From: Durusdinium trenchii
Lineage: Eukaryota > Sar > Dinophyceae > Suessiales > Symbiodiniaceae
NCBI GenBank assembly: GCA_963970005.1
Contig: CAXAMN010026361.1
Location: forward strand, 1,584,238 to 1,648,237
Direction: 5' to 3'
Length of the DNA: 64,000 nt
The notes beneath the pieces are model-generated. The model was not told the origin of the DNA and did no database searches. It saw nothing but the letters and a program-made list of their open reading frames with translations. Made by a program: the position numbers and the translations under genes. Below are positions 39,601-45,600 of this stretch, in pieces (the stretch's first letter is position 1; each line of letters begins with the position of its first letter).

Positions 39601-42600
39601 CAGATCTTGTTGACGGTTTTCGTTTTTGGCGATGATGATCTGATGATTATGATGATGATGATGATGATGATGATCTGATGATGATGATGATGATGATGAT
39701 CTGATGATGATGATGATGATGATGTTTGCTTCTGACCTCACTGATGCTGCTATTGTGAAAGTGAAGCTGCTATTGAGACTTGTGATTTGATTAGTGATTA
39801 GATGTGATTAGTGATTGTGGAAGTCTGGGCAATGACCTTAGCCTAAACTCAGACTCAGACTTGACTCAGATTGGTTTCACCACTGCAACTGCAACTGAGC
39901 CTCTGAGGCAAAAACCACCCTGAGCGTGCTTTTGTCGATGCCTTGAACAACAATCCACGCTTGATGGCCATCTGCGATGAGGTTGTGCGAACTGCTGCCT
40001 CCAGCATGAAGTTGCGCCCGGAGAGAGACAGAATCACTGACACCTAGGAAAAGATTGCCACTGGTGTCTTGGAGGTCACGACTGAGCGGTTGACAGAGAT
40101 CTTCACGATCCTGCCCGAGCTCCGGAGAGGTATGAGGGAAATTGAGATGCAGGGCCTGTTGAAAAATGCCTGTGACATGGCAGTGGCTTCCACGAACAAA
40201 CTCATGAGTGGGAGCATACAAAGGTCGACCAGATACGCCCAAGCTTTACAGTCTGGACTCGTTTTCTTTCAGAACATAGGCACGCCGGGCATTGCGGACC
40301 TTGTCCATAAAATGCATGAATGGATGGTCAACAACCAACAGTCCACCACAATGATGGATTTGCTGGATTTGGCAGAGGTTTCCGAGAAGGCTGGTGGCGT
40401 GGCCGAGCTAGACAGTGTTCAGAAGCTCATGGACCTCCTTGTCAAAGCCAAGATCGATGCAGACCGGACTGATTTGCAATGTGCGGCCATCAGCCTTTTG
40501 GTTTCGACGTTCCACAGCTTTTTGGTGGAGGCTTGCCGTGCCACACACCAGACATCACATCACTGACACACACACACACACATGAATGTAGTAGCCAGAC
40601 TCAGACAAACAAAGCCAAAGCCCAAAGCCTACACTGCGAAGCTGCTATATAGTGGCCACCAAGCGCATCAGTAATAGACAGACAGCCCTAGGCCCTAGCC
40701 ATACTCAGTAGATTGTAGATTAGATTAGACTAGATTAGATTATGATTAGATTAGATTAGATTAGACTAGACTGAGTCATATCAGGAACCCTGTAGGTCCC
40801 TGTAGGTCCTAGGGAGACTTTAGAATTTAGACTGTGAATATGGATTATTAAAATCATGTCATGTGGTGTGGTGCTAGTGACACGGTGCCACTTGCCTTGT
40901 AAACTTTAACTTTCTGTTATGATTCCATTACTAAATTACTATGGCTATGACTATGACCATTACTACTATGGCTATCGGCTACAATATAATACCTATAATG
41001 ACATATGCCACATGCCTTTGTTAATCTTGGGCGGCATATGCCATAGACTCTAGACTATAGTCTCATAGGCTCTAAGACTCTGGACCTTAGTCACCTTAGT
41101 CACTAGTCATCACTAGTCAGTCACTAGTCACTAGTTACTAGTTTAAATGAGAGCCTGACTCACTGGACAACCAGCTATGTTACCATGTCATTGCCTATAC
41201 TGCATACTGAGACTGCAGTCTTCGTCTAGTCTAGAGTCTAGTCTAGTCTTGTGTATTTGTCTTTGTGTTTGTTGTGTGGTGCATTAGGGTGTTGCTTGCA
41301 AGACTTTGACTTTGACTCTGACTTTGTTTTGTTTCATTAGATTCACTACAGTAATCAATCTGAAGATCAGTTCAGCAGTTCATGACTGACTCGACTTTAG
41401 TTAACTGATGACAAATGCATTGATCATTGATTATCATTTGGGTTTTTTTGTTTGTTTGTGAAAGGTCAAGATGCTCAAGGAGAAGATGCCTACTTCTACT
41501 CTCCGGAACAGGGGGGCCCTTTTGGAATCAGTGGCAAGTTTGGTATGGAATGACAAGATGCCTGAGTACCGAATGCTGCAGCAGCACCTTGATGTGGTGA
41601 AGTCTGGGGTGGGGCTTGCAGTCGCAACTTCCACATTGGCAGCTCTTGGGGGAGAGTCAATGGATCGAGTCCGGAAGGATAAGAAGAGGCAACTACTCTC
41701 TTCAGTTCTGGGACACTGTGAAGCTTGCCAACAAGCCATTGCTGCCCTAGAGCAAAGCCAAGCAGATCCTGTGATCTCAAGCAAGCCACCAGAAGCAAAA
41801 ACAACTGGGGACACTGGAGGCAGTGACGGCAACGGCAATGGTGGTGATGCCCCTGATGGCATGGGTGCGGGCATGGAGAAAGAAGCCTCAGCGGCTTCAG
41901 CGGCTGCGGCCTCAGCCACAGCCACTGGTACTGGTACTGGTGACTTTGTGGGCTATGACATTGTCCTTTTCGAGGTGGATGGTCTTCTTCCCAATTCGGA
42001 TTCCCAGAATGCACCTTGCCTCCACTGCGGTGGCAGTTGATGTTGCTGTGTTCCATGAAATCATATGAATCATAGGGCATATAGCATATGGCGTATGGCG
42101 TATGGACCTTCAAGGTAACATAGAATCATAGAACTGGTTTGACTCGACTTGGAATCTAATCTAAGGTTATTTATTTTTTGAAGAACAAACTACCAACTCA
42201 GACAGAAAACCGATCTTATTATTTGGCTGGTTGGCCAGTGAGCGGCTAGTGACTAGTGGCTAGCTAGGCTCGGCTAGGCCCAGCTAGGCTCCAGACTTGT
42301 GACTTGTAATGAATATGGCCCTAGGCCCTAGGCCCTGGGAGTGAGCAAGTGCTGTTTCAGGGTTTCAGTTTCAGTTTAACTTAGTGTCAGGTAGGTCCCA
42401 GGTGGAAGGTGGTAGCTAGCAAGCACATGTCGCATGTCAATGTCTCAAAAACCCAGGTGGGGGCCAGTGACAGTGATGCAAAGGTTGCTGAGGAGGTTGA
42501 CTACCGCAAGAAATTGTCTGAGTCCATCTCAGATCTTGTGCACTTAGATTCCTCTAGCACTTTCAAGCCTCTTCTGTGCTCTGAAATCATCATTGATACT

Positions 42601-45600
42601 ATGAGTGGGCATTTGGCTACGGCTTGCGACCCTATGACATGCTCTACAAGGAAGCTTTCAGCGATTCTTGCCCCAGTGACGGCAGAGAATTCTTGGAAGG
42701 CTGCGCTGGAGGAGAATACCGACATTGATCAAGTCCAACAACGTGCGTCAACTACCATCTTGAAGATGGACACGAAGGGAGCTGCTTTGAGTCTCCGATG
42801 ACAAGGGATGTGACTAAGACATGACTTGACTAAGACTATGACTAAGACTTGACTTAGGACGCTTATGGGACCAATGGCTTAGTGTGTAGGGTGTGAGGCT
42901 TGGTCTCTTCTTGACTCCACTTGATGATCCTTTTTTGACTCTGCTTGGATAGATTCTAAACGATTTGGACTTGGACCTGGATATCATTATCCATGATTGT
43001 ACAGATAGTAGTAATAGTTACAGTTCCAGTTAGTTAGTTTATGTTTATGATTGTTAGTGACTAGTGACTACCATTATTACTAGTTTCTGGTGTCTGTAAG
43101 TGGTTGGTTGGTAGGTAGTGTATAGTATATATTATATATAGTTAGTATAGCAGGTGCTTATGGGCTGATCAGCCCCGGACCAAAGCAGTGACTGACTGAT
43201 GGACGGCGGATGGACTGTATTCCTGGATAGCTGAAGGGAATGAAAAATAGAAAAACAATTTCACTCGACTCAGTCTCAAAAACTGCGCCTGTGTCCTTAA
43301 AGCCTTAAAAGGCTTTGATCCCGGCTGACTGATGATGACTGACTGATGACTGATGACTGATGGACTGACTGACTGACTGACTGACTGACTGACTGACTGG
43401 CGCGACGGTCCTCAAAAGGATTGATCTTGGAAACTGATGCTTCTCAAGTTCAATCAATTTGCCATGCATTGTTGTTGCAAATCCTGACAGACAATGATGC
43501 ATGAAGAGGAGTGAGGAGAGGAGAGGAGGAGGAGAGGGGAGATGAGTAGGAACTGCTTATATGCGCTCCACCCGCCATGATGCGTCCACATGGGGTGACC
43601 TATGCCGCGTGCCCTGTACACTTTATAGTCATAGTCAAGTAGAAGCCTTGCAAATGCACTGGGCCATACCTCTCTAACCGGCACGAAAGCGTATATACGG
43701 ATCTCCGTGTGGAGAGGGCGGCTTTGGACTTTGGACGCGTTTGGGGATTTGCGATGGGGGGTTGGTAAAAACAAACCAGACTCTACTCTATAGACAGTCC
43801 TTTGTTTGTTTGAATCTTCAAGTCACAAGTCAAAGTCTTTTGGGAAGTCACGAAGACTTTGAGACTTTGGGAAGTCACATCACGAATTCTGCGTTTCCTC
43901 AGGGCCTGAGAGGCTGAGAGGATTGTTGAAGAAACAGGAGCCAGAGCCTGGGAAATGTCTATGTTGGATCTGAGATATGTCTGTGTCATGTGTCAGATCA
44001 TCATATCATAAGGCATATCAAAGTCTTTTGTCTTTGGGGAGTCGGTGTCTTGGGGACTGTTTACAGGAACCTGGAAAACTGGACTGAACTGGTTGGATCC
44101 AATAATACAAGTGTATAATAATCAAAATTAAATAATGATATTCTAATGAATGAACGGTGACCAGCTGAGGGATTGACTGATTGACTCGGTTGATTTGCGT
44201 TGCAAATTTTAAGCAAGAATGAGTTGGACTTGGGTTAGCCGCTGTTGGTAGCCACTAGCCAGCTAGCCAGCTAGCAGTCACGCTAGCCGCTCAGCCGGTA
44301 GCAACTAGTTGACTAGCAGCCTAGGACCTAGGACCTAGGACTCAGAATCAAGACTTAGACTCAGCTGACTCAGTGTCTTAGAGTTAGAGTTTGTGTGTTG
44401 AGCGCTGCCGAGGAAAGCTTTGGTGGATCAGCTGCATCAGGAGTGGGCTGGCCAACCAGCTGCCAAGTATATAGTATATACAGCGTTCATTCATTTGTTT
44501 GTTTTTTTGCGGCTGATATGTCTCACTCTCTCACTGAAGGCATGAGCCATGAGCCGTGAGCCGTGGTATCTCTAAACTCTAAACTTTAAACCATGGCTGT
44601 AATAAAACGGAATTGTAAACCTAGTAACTAGTAACTGACTAGTGACTAGTGACTACTAGCAACTAGTATTTATCAGTAACTGTAACTACATAAGGCAGGA
44701 CCAAGATCATAATGTTTTACTGTTGCACCATGTATAGCAGCAGCATTTATGCGTACAGGAGTCATACAAATGTTTATATTACAAGATAATCTAGTCAATC
44801 TAGTCACTAGGGCTCCCTGATTGTATGAAATATGAAATTCCAGGAGGTATTGGAAGCAAAGACTGTCCTCAATTTGCTGTCCACAGCGAAGGTTGACATA
44901 GCCGTGACAGAAGAGGGATTGATGGGACAACTGGATGGTTTGAGGAAAGCCCTCACCTTTTCCAGTGGTGTGCTGCAGGCCGGCAGGGTGATTGTCGTGG
45001 AACAGGTTCTGAGCCTGGCTCTGCGACTCCAGCCAAGTGAGCTGGAGAAAGCCAAGAGGCTTGTGCGGGATCAAATTTCGACAGTGGCAGGTCAGCAGGA
45101 TAATGTTGATAGTGACATGACCCAGCAGCAGCTCTGGCAAAGTGCCCAAAACCTGCTTGGGTAGCCAGCGGCGGCTGTGGATTGCCAACGCCGCCCAAAG
45201 CTTTGTTAGCTTGTAGTGTGTGCTGCGTGACTCAACTCTCCTCGTGGCCGTGGCGATGGCGAAAAAGAAGAGGTACCGGTAATTACCGGTAATCTGCTTG
45301 TTTCTGCACATTCACTGGACAGTCACTGGACAGTCACTGGACATTAAATTAACTCCTTCACTGGACAGTCACTGGACTCTGGACATTAGACTGACTGACA
45401 GACTCCCAAAGTCTATTGTAGTAGCCAGCTGCACTGCATGGGCCATGCAAATATCCCTCCCAAGACCCAAGGGCCCCAAGCCGCAAGCCGAACCGACATC
45501 GCCGAAACCAAAGCCCAAAGATCTGCCAGTATACTGTATATGCAGCATATTTTTATCATATGTTCTTTAGTCTTTCAGTGTGCATGTCGATAAGTATCAA

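Noticed and set aside
43354-43400. CRISPR-like regular repeat
   Set aside because: It is a pure (ACTG)n microsatellite without spacers; no CRISPR array exists in this window.
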